Assembly (NCBI RefSeq): GCF_021391535.1
Contig: NZ_CP090066.1
Location: 1 to 64,000, forward strand
Origin: Aurantimonas sp. HBX-1
GTDB taxonomy: Bacteria > Pseudomonadota > Alphaproteobacteria > Rhizobiales > Rhizobiaceae
Direction: 5' to 3'
DNA length: 64,000 nucleotides
The position numbers and the translations under genes are program-made. The notes beneath the pieces are model-generated. The model was not told the origin of the DNA. It did not search any database and was given only the letters and a program-made list of their open reading frames with translations. Below, piece by piece: positions 15,329-23,048 of this stretch; within the stretch, counting starts at the first letter, position 1; each line of letters starts with the position of its first letter.

Positions 15329-16438
15329 TCATTCTGCCGCGTCCTTCAGTTCCTCGGCTTCGGGCGTCGCACCGGCGGCCGCATGCTCGCGGCGCATGCG
15401 GCGGACGAGGTCGAGCTCGGCCTGGAAGTCGACGTAATGCGGCAGCTTCAGATGCTCGACGAAGCCGGTCGCCTGGACGTTGTCGGAATGGGCGATGACG
15501 AATTCCTCGTCCTGGGCCGGGGCATTGCGCTCCTCGCCGAACTCGTCTGCCCTGAGGGCCCGGTCGACGAGGCTCATCGCCATCGCCTTGCGCTCCGACT
15601 GGCCGAAGACCAGGCCGTAGCCGCGGGTGAACTGCGGCGGCTCCTCGGCGGAGCCCTTGAACTGGTTGACCATCTGGCACTCGGTGAGCCGCACCCGGCC
15701 GATGGTGACGGGGAAACCCACTTCCGGCATCTCGACCTCGATATCGACGAGGCCGATGCGGATCTCGCCGACGAAGGGATGCGACCGGCCGAAGCCGCGC
15801 TGGGTGGAATAGGCGAGCGACAGCAGGAACCCCTCGTCGCCGCGCGACAGCGCCTGCAGCCGGAGATCCCGACCGGCCGGATATTCCAGCGGCTCGCGGG
15901 TGAGATCGCCCGGCTCGCCGGTCTCGTCCGCGATGTCCGGCTCGATCAGCCCGTCCTCGCCGAGAATGTCGGTGACCCGCGCGCAGCGCTCGCCCGGCCA
16001 GTCGCGCCGGGCGCCGGGCTCGACCGGCTCGTCGCCGGCCATCGACGGGTCGATCAGCCGGTGCGTGTAATCGAAGGTGGGCCCCAGCAACTGGCCGCCT
16101 GGCAGGTCCTTGTAGGTCGCCGAGACGCGGCGCTCGATGCGCATCGCGCCGGTGTCGACCGGCACCGAATAGCCGAAGCGCGGCAGCGTCGTGCGATAGG
16201 CGCGGATCAGGAAGATCGCCTCGATCAGATCGCCGCGCGCCTGGCGCACCGCCATCGCCGCGAGTTCGGGGTCGTAGAGCGAGCCCTCGGCCATCGCCCG
16301 GTCGACGGCGAGCGCCAGCTGGCCGGCGATCTGCTCCAGCGTCAGCGCCGGGACATTGCGGTCGCCGCGGCGGCGATCGGCGAGCAGGCGGTGGGCGGCG
16401 CCGATGGCGGCCTCGCCTCCCTTGACGGCGACATACAT
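15329..16438 (-). CDS. phnI: C-P lyase core subunit PhnI
   Basis: Nucleosidase-like subunit which, with PhnG, H and L, replaces adenine of ATP by the phosphonate to make ribose-1-alkylphosphonate 5-triphosphate. 369 residues starting MYVAVKGGEAAI. Hallmarks are YRTTLPRFGY, RRVSATYKDLPGGQLLG, FDYTHRL and the C-terminal HSDNVQATGFVEHLKLPHYVDFQ. ATG 16438 lies two bases after the phnH stop. Confidence 0.95.
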   Translation of the reverse strand: MYVAVKGGEAAIGAAHRLLADRRRGDRNVPALTLEQIAGQLALAVDRAMAEGSLYDPELAAMAVRQARGDLIEAIFLIRAYRTTLPRFGYSVPVDTGAMRIERRVSATYKDLPGGQLLGPTFDYTHRLIDPSMAGDEPVEPGARRDWPGERCARVTDILGEDGLIEPDIADETGEPGDLTREPLEYPAGRDLRLQALSRGDEGFLLSLAYSTQRGFGRSHPFVGEIRIGLVDIEVEMPEVGFPVTIGRVRLTECQMVNQFKGSAEEPPQFTRGYGLVFGQSERKAMAMSLVDRALRADEFGEERNAPAQDEEFVIAHSDNVQATGFVEHLKLPHYVDFQAELDLVRRMRREHAAAGATPEAEELKDAAE

Positions 16439-16439
16439 C

Positions 16440-17048
16440 TCAGCGCTCCGCGATCTCTGTGGTGCGCGGCAGGCCGAATGCCTCGCCGCCGGCGACGAGC
16501 AGCACATCGATGCCGCAGGGATAGAGCGCGCGATTGCCGGCCCAGTCGGCCAGGAAGCTCTCCGGCAGCCCCTGCGGGCCGGCGAAGGCCTCCGTCTCGA
16601 TGCCGGGACCGGTGAGCCGCAGTGTCCCGCCGCCCCGCAGGTCCGGCAGGCAGACGACCAGCGTCGCCGATCGATCGGGAAAGTCGGCCGTGCCGACGGC
16701 AAAACGTGACAGCGCCGGCAGCGCCGACGGGTCGCAGGCGAGCGCGAAGGAGGCCGCGGCGGGATCGGCGACGATCGCCGCGCCGGTGTGGAAGATCAGC
16801 CAATCGGCGATGCCGGTCGCCTCGGCGGCTTCGTCGAGCCAGACCGGCGTGTCGTAGTCGGCCAGCGCGGCCAGGAAGGCGCCTGCCGCCGGCGGGACCG
16901 GTGCCGGGGGCTGGGCAAGGCCTGAGAGGTCGGCGATCGTGCCGGGCCGGGCGAAGGCGCCCATGATCGCGGAGAACGCCGCCTGGGCGTCGAAGACCGG
17001 ATCGGCGAAGCCGCCTTCCAGCGGGGCGGAAGCCATCGTGTCGGCCAT
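16440..17048 (-). CDS. phnH: C-P lyase core subunit PhnH
   Basis: Non-catalytic subunit of the PhnGHIJ core, 202 residues (E. coli 194). Visible family features are GGFADPVFDAQAAFSAIMGAFARPGTI at the start, DTPVWLD, LIFHTGA and NRALYPCGIDVLL. The ATG abuts the phnG stop, and the stop is immediately before phnI, a tight phnGHI set. Confidence 0.94.
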   Translation of the reverse strand: MADTMASAPLEGGFADPVFDAQAAFSAIMGAFARPGTIADLSGLAQPPAPVPPAAGAFLAALADYDTPVWLDEAAEATGIADWLIFHTGAAIVADPAAASFALACDPSALPALSRFAVGTADFPDRSATLVVCLPDLRGGGTLRLTGPGIETEAFAGPQGLPESFLADWAGNRALYPCGIDVLLVAGGEAFGLPRTTEIAER

Positions 17049-17515
17049 CAGTCGTCTCCCCGGACCATGGTGAAGAAGTCGACGCGCGTCGCTTCCGTCT
17101 CCTCGGCGGAGCGCCGGTCGGCCTCCGCCTGCTTCGCCAGCGCCGGCGCGACGACCCGCGCCTCGATCGCGGCGCGCCAGTCGTCGCGCTGCCAGGCGGC
17201 GTCGAACTGCGCGGCAAGCCGCGCATGGTCGGTGTCACGCCCCAGCACCATCGCGTGGCCGACTTCGCCCGAGGCGAGGCGCACGCTGGCGCGCGTGACG
17301 CTGGCCTCGCCGAGATTGAACGGCGCGCCGCCACCGCCGATCCGGCCGCGCAGCATCACCAGCCCGGCCTCCGGCCCGCGCAGGCTGATGGCCGCCGTCC
17401 CGCCGGCAATGGCGTCCCACGCCGCGGCAAGCGTCGGCGCGTCGCTGGCGGCAAAGGCACCCATGGCGCGGCGGCGGGCGGTTTGGTCGGACGAATGGCC
17501 GGGAGCGGCTGACAT
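17048..17515 (-). CDS. phnG: C-P lyase core subunit PhnG
   Basis: Small core subunit of C-P lyase, 155 residues. The conserved segments LRGPEAGLVMLRGRIGGGGAPFNLGEASVTRASVRL and GHAMVLGRDTDHARLAAQFDA identify it. First gene of phnGHI; the PhnF-type inverted repeat and a Pho box lie between it and divergent phnF. Confidence 0.95.
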   Translation of the reverse strand: MSAAPGHSSDQTARRRAMGAFAASDAPTLAAAWDAIAGGTAAISLRGPEAGLVMLRGRIGGGGAPFNLGEASVTRASVRLASGEVGHAMVLGRDTDHARLAAQFDAAWQRDDWRAAIEARVVAPALAKQAEADRRSAEETEATRVDFFTMVRGDD

Positions 17516-17534
17516 GAAGGCTGGGTTCCTATTA

Positions 17535-17550
17535 GTCTATTGGGGTAGAC
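17535..17550. promoter_or_regulatory. Inverted repeat in phnG-phnF promoter (PhnF-type operator)
   Basis: GTCTATTGGGGTAGAC, two 5-bp arms (GTCTA/TAGAC) around six bases, with further TAGA/CTAG copies at 17553-17567. The core resembles the operators at 20938-20981 before the second phn locus and the known mycobacterial PhnF site with TATAGAC. Probable binding site of the adjacent phnF product. Confidence 0.5.
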
Positions 17551-17586
17551 AACTAGATCTGCTAGACGACGGATACACCCGCGACG

Positions 17587-17603
17587 ATGACGTGACAATG
17601 ACA
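17587..17603 (-). promoter_or_regulatory. Pho box upstream of phnG
   Basis: ATGACGTGACAATGACA contains two half sites 11 bp apart (ATGACG at 17587, ATGACA at 17598) that read as TGTCAT and CGTCAT on the phnG coding strand. It lies about 72 bases before phnG, a normal activator position, and within 30 bases of the phnF start. Confidence 0.5.
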
Positions 17604-17632
17604 ATCCGGCGGGAAGCGGCAGGAGCGGGACC

Positions 17633-18358
17633 ATGGAAGACACCGCCGACGGCATCGCGCGCTGGCGCAAGGTCGCCGACGAGATCCGCGCGATGATCGG
17701 CGCGCCCGGTCCGGGCGCGCCCGAGAAGCTGCCGGTCGAGACCGAGCTGGCCGCCCGCTTCGGCGTCAACCGCCACACGGTGCGCCGGGCGATCGCGGCG
17801 CTGGCGGCTGAGGGGTTGCTCCGCCCCGAGCGGGGCCGCGGCACCTTCGTCGAGCGCCGGCCCGAGCGGATCGTCTACCCGGTCGGCGCCCGGACGCGAT
17901 TCACCGAGAACGTCTCGCAGAACGCCCGCCAGGCGGCCGGCCGGCTCATCGGCTCTGGCCGGGAGAACGCCGACCGGCGCCTCGCCGGCGAGTTGCAGCT
18001 GGCGCCGGGCGCGCCGCTGGTGCGGCTGGAAAGCCTCAACGTCGCCGACGGCGTGCCGCTGTCGGCCGCCACCAGCTGGTTTCCGGCCGAGCGCTTCCCG
18101 CGCATCGTCGCCGCCTATGCCGAGACCGGCTCGATCACCAAGGCGCTCGCCGCCCACGGCGTCGCGGACTATCGCCGCCGCAGCACGCGGATCACCGCCG
18201 AGCGCGTTTCGCAGGGCGATGCCGAGCATCTCGGCTGCGCGGCGGACGCGATCGTCATCGTGTCGGAATCGGTCAATTTCGACGCCGATGGCGTGCCGAT
18301 CCAGTTCTCCCGCAGCCGCTTTCTCGCGGACCGGGTGGAACTCGTCTTCGACAGCTGA
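17633..18358 (+). CDS. phnF: GntR/HutC-family regulator PhnF
   Basis: 241-residue regulator: N-terminal GntR winged helix (LPVETELAARFGVNRHTVRRAIAALAAEGLLRPERGRGTFV) and C-terminal UTRA ligand domain ending IQFSRSRFLADRVELVFDS. Divergent from phnGHI, as in many C-P lyase clusters. Expected role is substrate-linked repression of phn genes in addition to phosphate control by PhoB. Start ATG 17633 follows AGGAGCGGG. Confidence 0.92.
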   Translation: MEDTADGIARWRKVADEIRAMIGAPGPGAPEKLPVETELAARFGVNRHTVRRAIAALAAEGLLRPERGRGTFVERRPERIVYPVGARTRFTENVSQNARQAAGRLIGSGRENADRRLAGELQLAPGAPLVRLESLNVADGVPLSAATSWFPAERFPRIVAAYAETGSITKALAAHGVADYRRRSTRITAERVSQGDAEHLGCAADAIVIVSESVNFDADGVPIQFSRSRFLADRVELVFDS

Positions 18359-18422
18359 GCCCGGCATCGTGGGCGCCGGCCCATGATGGCGCCGCGTGTC
18401 GATGACCATTCGAACCGCCGCC

Positions 18423-19229
18423 CTACTGGAACCGGGCGCGCAGCCGGTCGGTGAAATATTCCATCACCAAGACGATCACGAAGATGGCGAGGATGATCGC
18501 CGAGGCGTTGCGGTACTGGAAGAGATCGAAGGCGACCTTCAGCTCCTGGCCGATGCCGCCAGCGCCGACGAGGCCCAGCACCACCGAGGAGCGGACGCCC
18601 TTTTCGAAGGCGAAGAGGGAGCTGTTGATCAGCGTCGGCATGATGCTCGGCAGCGTCGCGCCGAACAGCACGCTGACCTGCGAGGCGCCGATCGCCCTGA
18701 GCGCCTCCTGCGGCTTCTTGTCGGCCTCCTCCATCGCTTCGGCGAAGAACCGGCCGCAGAAGCCCACCGTGTCGACGACGATGGTCATCGTGCCGGCGAC
18801 GGCGCCGAGCCCGACGGTCGAGACGAAGATCAGCGCCCAGACCAGGTCCGGCACGGTACGGAACAGCGAGACGAGCGCGCGCGGCAACTGCCGGAAGGCG
18901 CCGAGCGGCGAGATGCCGCGCGCCGCCAGCCAGCCCATCGGCAGGCTGATGACGACGCCGATCACCGTGCCGACCAGCGCGATCTGCAGCGTCTCGAGAA
19001 TGCGCCAGCCCATGCGCTGCAGGAACGCCGGCTCGACGTTCGGCGGCAGCATCCGGCCGATGAGATCCATCATCCGCGGCGCCCCGGCGGCAAGCCGCTC
19101 GGGCGACGGGCCGACCTCGCCGAGCGAGACCAGGAACACCGCCGCGAAAGCGACGAGCAGGGTGAAGGTGACCGGCGAGACGGGCGGCAGCCGCGAGGGC
19201 GCGCGTGGCGGGACGGAGGCCTCAGCCAT
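18423..19229 (-). CDS. phnE: Second PhnE-type phosphonate permease
   Basis: 268-residue permease with about six membrane segments and the PhnE cytoplasmic loop (EEADKKPQEALRAIGASQVSVLFGATLPS) followed by GLVGAGGIGQELK. Clearly diverged from the phnE at 7552. Last gene of phnD2-C2-E2; its start overlaps the phnC2 stop by eight bases. Ligand specificity cannot be told from the permease. Confidence 0.9.
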   Translation of the reverse strand: MAEASVPPRAPSRLPPVSPVTFTLLVAFAAVFLVSLGEVGPSPERLAAGAPRMMDLIGRMLPPNVEPAFLQRMGWRILETLQIALVGTVIGVVISLPMGWLAARGISPLGAFRQLPRALVSLFRTVPDLVWALIFVSTVGLGAVAGTMTIVVDTVGFCGRFFAEAMEEADKKPQEALRAIGASQVSVLFGATLPSIMPTLINSSLFAFEKGVRSSVVLGLVGAGGIGQELKVAFDLFQYRNASAIILAIFVIVLVMEYFTDRLRARFQ

Positions 19230-20070
19230 GGAAGACGTCTTCCATCTGCTGCCGACCGACCATCGCGGTGGGCAGGTCGAAATGCACCCGGCCGGCCTTC
19301 AGCGCGATGATCCGGTCCGAGTAGTTCAGCGCATGCTCCATGTCGTGCGTCGTGTAGACCAGCGTGATGCCGTGCTCGGAAGCGAGGTCGGAGAAGATCG
19401 TCATGATCTCCCGCCCGACCGCCGGGTCGAGGCTCGCCGCGGGTTCGTCGGCGATCAGCAGTCTCGGCTTGCGGATCAGCGCCCGCGCGATGGCGATGCG
19501 CTGCGCCTGGCCGCCGGAAAGCTGGTCGGCGCGGGCCGAGGCCTTGTCGGCGAGGCGCACTTCGGCGAGCACCGCCATCGCCTCCTCGCGCCAGGCTTCG
19601 CGGGCCAGCGAATGGTGCCAGGCGCGCCAGCCGCCGGGCAGGCCGAGCTTGCCCTGGATGACGTTGGTGAGCACCGTCTGCCGTCCCACCAGGCCGTGGT
19701 GCTGGAAGACGAAGCCGATCTGCCGCCGCAGCCGCTGCAGCTGCGCCGCGCTCGGCGCCGCCCGGAAGGTCTCGCCCAGCGTCATGATCTCGCCGTCGCT
19801 GAGCGGCAGCAGGCCGACCAGGCATTTCAGCAGCGTCGACTTGCCGGCGCCGTTCGACCCGATCAGCGCAACCCGCTGATCGGCCTTGATGTCGATCTTC
19901 AGCCCGGCGAAGACAGGCTGGCCGTTCGCGTAGGACTTGCCGAGGCCGCTCGTGCTGATGACGGTCGAGGCGGGGATCCCGTCCTTCGCCTCCAGCACTT
20001 CCGCGGGCGGCAGCGCGACGGCCGGCCGAAACCGGCCGTCCGTCGTGGTCTCGTCAAGCGCGGCGCTCAT
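19222..20070 (-). CDS. phnC: Second PhnC-type ATP-binding protein
   Basis: 282-residue ABC ATPase: Walker A GSNGAGKST, Q-loop FQHHGLV, signature LSGGQAQRIAIAR, Walker B LLIADEPAASLD, switch TTHDMEHA. An N-terminal extension of about 35 residues precedes the ABC core. ATG 20070 overlaps the phnD2 stop (ATGA). The Walker A serine-asparagine (GSNG) differs from the canonical PhnC GASG, so it may belong to a separate transporter subfamily. Confidence 0.88.
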   Translation of the reverse strand: MSAALDETTTDGRFRPAVALPPAEVLEAKDGIPASTVISTSGLGKSYANGQPVFAGLKIDIKADQRVALIGSNGAGKSTLLKCLVGLLPLSDGEIMTLGETFRAAPSAAQLQRLRRQIGFVFQHHGLVGRQTVLTNVIQGKLGLPGGWRAWHHSLAREAWREEAMAVLAEVRLADKASARADQLSGGQAQRIAIARALIRKPRLLIADEPAASLDPAVGREIMTIFSDLASEHGITLVYTTHDMEHALNYSDRIIALKAGRVHFDLPTAMVGRQQMEDVFHG

Positions 20071-20924
20071 TCGACGAAGGCGGTGAAGGTGTCGACGCCG
20101 ATCGTGCGGTACATCGAGCGCACGTAGTCGTACTCGCTGTCCTGGATGTCGGTGAGGAAGGTGCCGCCCTTGAACTTCTGGTTGTCCTCGCCCTGCAACA
20201 CGGCGCCCATCAGCGCGTTGCCGTTCTCGAGGAACGCGTCGCGGATCGTCTCGAAGGTCTCTTCCGGGATGTCCTTGCGGGCAACGAGAATGTCGTTCGG
20301 CAGGTCGCGGCCGCGGGCGACGACGGCGAAGGCCTGGTCCGGGAAGGCCTCGCGGATCGCGTTCAGGTGCCCGAAATTCAGCCCCATCGCCGCGATGTCG
20401 CCGCGGATCAGCGCCTCGGCCGCGACGTTGCGCGAGATGATCACCGGCTCGTAGTCCTCGCCGTAGACGATGCCCTGGTCGGCGAGCGCCTGGGCGGGTC
20501 CGAGATGCTGCGAAGTCGAGCCGACCGAGCCGAAGGCGATCTTCTTGCCCTTCAGGTCCTCGATCGTGCGGATCGGGCCGTTCGCCAGCACGGCGACCTG
20601 CGCGAAATAGTCCGGCCGCTGCCAGGCGACGACGATGCGCGGATCGCTCAGCTCCTTCATCACCACGTATTCGGCGGGTCCCGTGAGCACCAGTTCGACC
20701 TGGCCGGCGTTCAGCGCCTCGACGGCCGCGGTGCGCGAGCTGACGGCGATGAGCTCGATGTCGAGTCCGGTCTCGGCTTCGAGGGCTTCCTGGAAACCGC
20801 CGAATTCCTGCTGGAGGGCTTCCAGACCCTCGATGTCGGTGACGGCGAAACGGACCGGATCGGCATGGGCCGATACCGTGGCTGCCACGGTGGCGGCGAG
20901 TGCAAAAACCAGCGAGCGAAGCAT
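20067..20924 (-). CDS. phnD: Second PhnD-type substrate-binding protein
   Basis: 285-residue periplasmic binding protein with signal peptide ending ...VSAHA. PhnD-family features are FAVTDIEGLEALQQEFGGF, the GSVGSTSQHLGP anion-binding loop and DLPNDILVARKDIP near the end. It lacks the lysine-rich C-terminal coiled coil of the first PhnD and is only distantly like it. Start ATG 20924 is set by the signal peptide; the longer frame runs through the divergent phnM2 gene. Confidence 0.88.
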   Translation of the reverse strand: MLRSLVFALAATVAATVSAHADPVRFAVTDIEGLEALQQEFGGFQEALEAETGLDIELIAVSSRTAAVEALNAGQVELVLTGPAEYVVMKELSDPRIVVAWQRPDYFAQVAVLANGPIRTIEDLKGKKIAFGSVGSTSQHLGPAQALADQGIVYGEDYEPVIISRNVAAEALIRGDIAAMGLNFGHLNAIREAFPDQAFAVVARGRDLPNDILVARKDIPEETFETIRDAFLENGNALMGAVLQGEDNQKFKGGTFLTDIQDSEYDYVRSMYRTIGVDTFTAFVE

Positions 20925-20937
20925 TTTGGCGGTCCTT

Positions 20938-20981
20938 CTGTCTAGACAGGAGAGTGGGTTCGGGGATACCTGTATAGACAG
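20938..20981. promoter_or_regulatory. Twin palindromic operators between phnD2 and phnM2
   Basis: CTGTCTAGACAG (20938-20949) is a perfect 12-bp palindrome; CTGTATAGACAG (20970-20981) differs from it at one base. Centres are 32 bp apart, about three helical turns, so two regulator dimers could sit on one face. The core matches PhnF/GntR operators, and the GntR gene at 22213 is the likely ligand-responsive regulator. Confidence 0.65.
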
Positions 20982-20984
20982 CAG

Positions 20985-21001
20985 ATGACGCGTCGATGAC
21001 A
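20985..21001 (-). promoter_or_regulatory. Pho box upstream of phnD2
   Basis: ATGACGCGTCGATGACA: half sites ATGACG (20985) and ATGACA (20996) exactly 11 bp apart, read on the phnD2 strand as TGTCAT and CGTCAT. It adjoins the twin operators, suggesting PhoB activation overlaid with GntR repression. Confidence 0.5.
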
Positions 21002-21023
21002 CGCGAGGACGAGGCGGCGGCAC

Positions 21024-22208
21024 ATGAGCTGGGTGATCGAGAACGGGCTGACGCTGGTCGGCGACGACTGGAGCGAGCGGAACCTGCATGTCTCCGGCGG
21101 GCATGTCGCCGACCGGACGGCGGAGCGGCCGCGCCGGCTCGACGCGGCAGGCCTGCTGGTGCTGCCCGGGATCATCGACATTCACGGTGACGCTTTCGAG
21201 CGGCAGATCATGCCGCGCCCGGGCGTGCGCTTCGATGTCGGCCTGGCGCTGCGCGACACCGACCGCCAGCTGGTCGCCAACGGCATCACCACGACGTTCC
21301 ACGGCGTGACGATCTCCTGGGAGCCGGGGCTGCGCTCGCTGGAGGCGGCCCGCGGCTTCATCGCTTCGCTCTACGCGCTGCGCCCGCGTCTCAGCTGCGA
21401 CACGCGGCTGCATCTGCGCTGGGAGACCTTCGCGCTGGACGCGGTGGCGGAAGTCGCCGGGTGGCTGGCGCTGGAGCCGTCGCCGATCCTCGCCTTCAAC
21501 GACCACACGACCGGCTCGGTGCTGAAGGGCACGATCGCTCGCAAGATCGGCCAGATGGCCGAGCGCTCGGGTCTTTCCCGCGACGACTACATGGCGCTGC
21601 TCGAAGCAGTCTGGTCGCGGCGAGAAGACGTGCCCCACGCCATCGCGGAACTGGCAGCGGCGGCGCGGGCGGGCGGCAACGTGTTGCTCGCCCACGACGA
21701 GGCCTCACCCGAGGAGCGCGCCCGCTTCCGGGTGCTCGGCGCACGCTCCTGCGAGTTTCCGCTGAACGTCGAGACGGCAGCCGCGGCCCGCGCGGCCGGC
21801 GAGGACGTCATCCTCGGCGCGCCGAATGTCGTGCGCGGCGGCAGCCACAACGGCGCGATGGACGCGCGCACCGCGATCGAAGCCGGCCACTGCTCGGTGC
21901 TCACCAGCGACTATCACTATCCCTCGCCGCTGCACGCGGCCTTCGCCTTGGCGGATGGCGACCTTGCCGCCCTGGCGCGCCATTGGCGTCTCGTTTCGAC
22001 CAACGCGGCGCGGGCCGCCGGCCTGCCGGACCGCGGCAGCCTGACCCAAGGCAAGCGGGCGGACCTGATCCTGGTGGACATGACGGACAGGCACCATCCC
22101 GAAGTCGTCGCGACGATGGTTGCGGGGCGCATCGTCCACGCCCGGCGGCCGCTCGGCGAACTGGCGGTTGCCACGCCGGCGAGCGCCGTGCCGGAAATGG
22201 CGGGATGA
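21024..22208 (+). CDS. PhnM-like amidohydrolase of the second phosphonate locus
   Basis: 394-residue amidohydrolase, annotated by homology as ribose-1-alkylphosphonate 5-triphosphate diphosphatase. Family motifs are DIHGDAFERQIMPRPGV (metal HxD), FNDHTTGS, LLAHDEAS, GAPNVVRGGSHNG and TSDYHYPSPL. It differs from the cluster PhnM: HTDHIEGH is replaced by HGDAFERQ and MDHAPGQRQ by NDHTTGSVL. Divergent from phnDCE2 and four bases from the GntR gene, with no lyase genes nearby, so the true substrate may be a different phosphonate or phosphoribosyl compound. Confidence 0.8.
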   Translation: MSWVIENGLTLVGDDWSERNLHVSGGHVADRTAERPRRLDAAGLLVLPGIIDIHGDAFERQIMPRPGVRFDVGLALRDTDRQLVANGITTTFHGVTISWEPGLRSLEAARGFIASLYALRPRLSCDTRLHLRWETFALDAVAEVAGWLALEPSPILAFNDHTTGSVLKGTIARKIGQMAERSGLSRDDYMALLEAVWSRREDVPHAIAELAAAARAGGNVLLAHDEASPEERARFRVLGARSCEFPLNVETAAAARAAGEDVILGAPNVVRGGSHNGAMDARTAIEAGHCSVLTSDYHYPSPLHAAFALADGDLAALARHWRLVSTNAARAAGLPDRGSLTQGKRADLILVDMTDRHHPEVVATMVAGRIVHARRPLGELAVATPASAVPEMAG

Positions 22209-22212
22209 GCCG

Positions 22213-22980
22213 ATGAGCAGCAATGTCTCACGCCGCGTCGCCGATACGCCGGACTTCGGCGAGTTGGTGTTCCGGCCGCGCAGCGACGCGCCAATCTGGC
22301 AGCAGATCCACGACCACGTGCTGGCGCTGATCGAGGACGGAAGGCTGCAACCGGGCAGCCAGCTGCCGGGCGAGGTGCATCTGGCCGAGATGTTCGGGGT
22401 CACGCGGATCACGCTGCGCCAGGCGCTGCTGCAATTGCAGCAGGAGGGGCACCTCACCTCGCGCAAGGGCGTCGGCGTGTTCGTGCGCAGCCCGCCCTCG
22501 GCCCTGTCGGTGCGCGACGGCAGCCGCTTCTTCGACAGCCTGCGCGCCGACGGCAAGCTGGTCGAGACCCGGACGCTGGTGCTGGCGGAGGAAGCGGCGG
22601 ACGCGGCGGCGGCCGCGCAGCTGCACCTGCCGGTCGGCGCGCCGGTCATCCGGCTGCGCCGGGTGCGCGCCGCCGACGGCCAGCCGATCCACGCCAGCAC
22701 CAAGATCCTGCCGGCGAAACTCCTTCCGGACTTCGCCGCCGTCTATGCGCGGCGGCAGTCGGTCACCGACGTCTTCGTCGCGCACGGCATCGGCAAGTAC
22801 CGCCGCCTCGAGACCCGGATCAGCGGCGGCTTCGCGACGGCCGAAGAGGCGAGCCAGCTGGAGCTGAACCCCGGCACGCCGGTGTTCCGCACCAGCGCCG
22901 TCAACGCCGACGCGGCCGGCAACCGCATCGAATGGGGCACCGGCTGCTGGCTGCTGACCTCGGTCGACTTCGTCTTCTGA
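22213..22980 (+). CDS. GntR/HutC-family regulator of the second phosphonate locus
   Basis: 255 residues: winged helix (IWQQIHDHVLALIEDGRLQPGSQLPGEVHLAEMFGVTRITLRQALLQLQQEGHLTSRKGVGVFV, residues about 28-92) and a C-terminal UTRA domain (WGTGCWLLTSVDFVF). PhnF-like but clearly distinct from the phnF at 17633. ATG 22213 follows phnM2 by four bases, so both are co-transcribed. It probably acts at the two CTGT(C/A)TAGACAG sites. Confidence 0.88.
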   Translation: MSSNVSRRVADTPDFGELVFRPRSDAPIWQQIHDHVLALIEDGRLQPGSQLPGEVHLAEMFGVTRITLRQALLQLQQEGHLTSRKGVGVFVRSPPSALSVRDGSRFFDSLRADGKLVETRTLVLAEEAADAAAAAQLHLPVGAPVIRLRRVRAADGQPIHASTKILPAKLLPDFAAVYARRQSVTDVFVAHGIGKYRRLETRISGGFATAEEASQLELNPGTPVFRTSAVNADAAGNRIEWGTGCWLLTSVDFVF

Positions 22981-23005
22981 CGGGCGGCCGTTCCGGCCTT
23001 TCGCC

Positions 23006-23027
23006 GGGCGTCCCATGCGGGATGCCC
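23006..23027. terminator. Hairpin between convergent GntR gene and pyrE
   Basis: Nine-base arms GGGCGTCCC / GGGATGCCC (one G-T pair) with a four-base loop, between the stops of two converging genes. No T-run is visible, so termination is only suggested by position. Confidence 0.3.
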
Positions 23028-23048
23028 AGCATGCCCTGAGGTTCGTTA

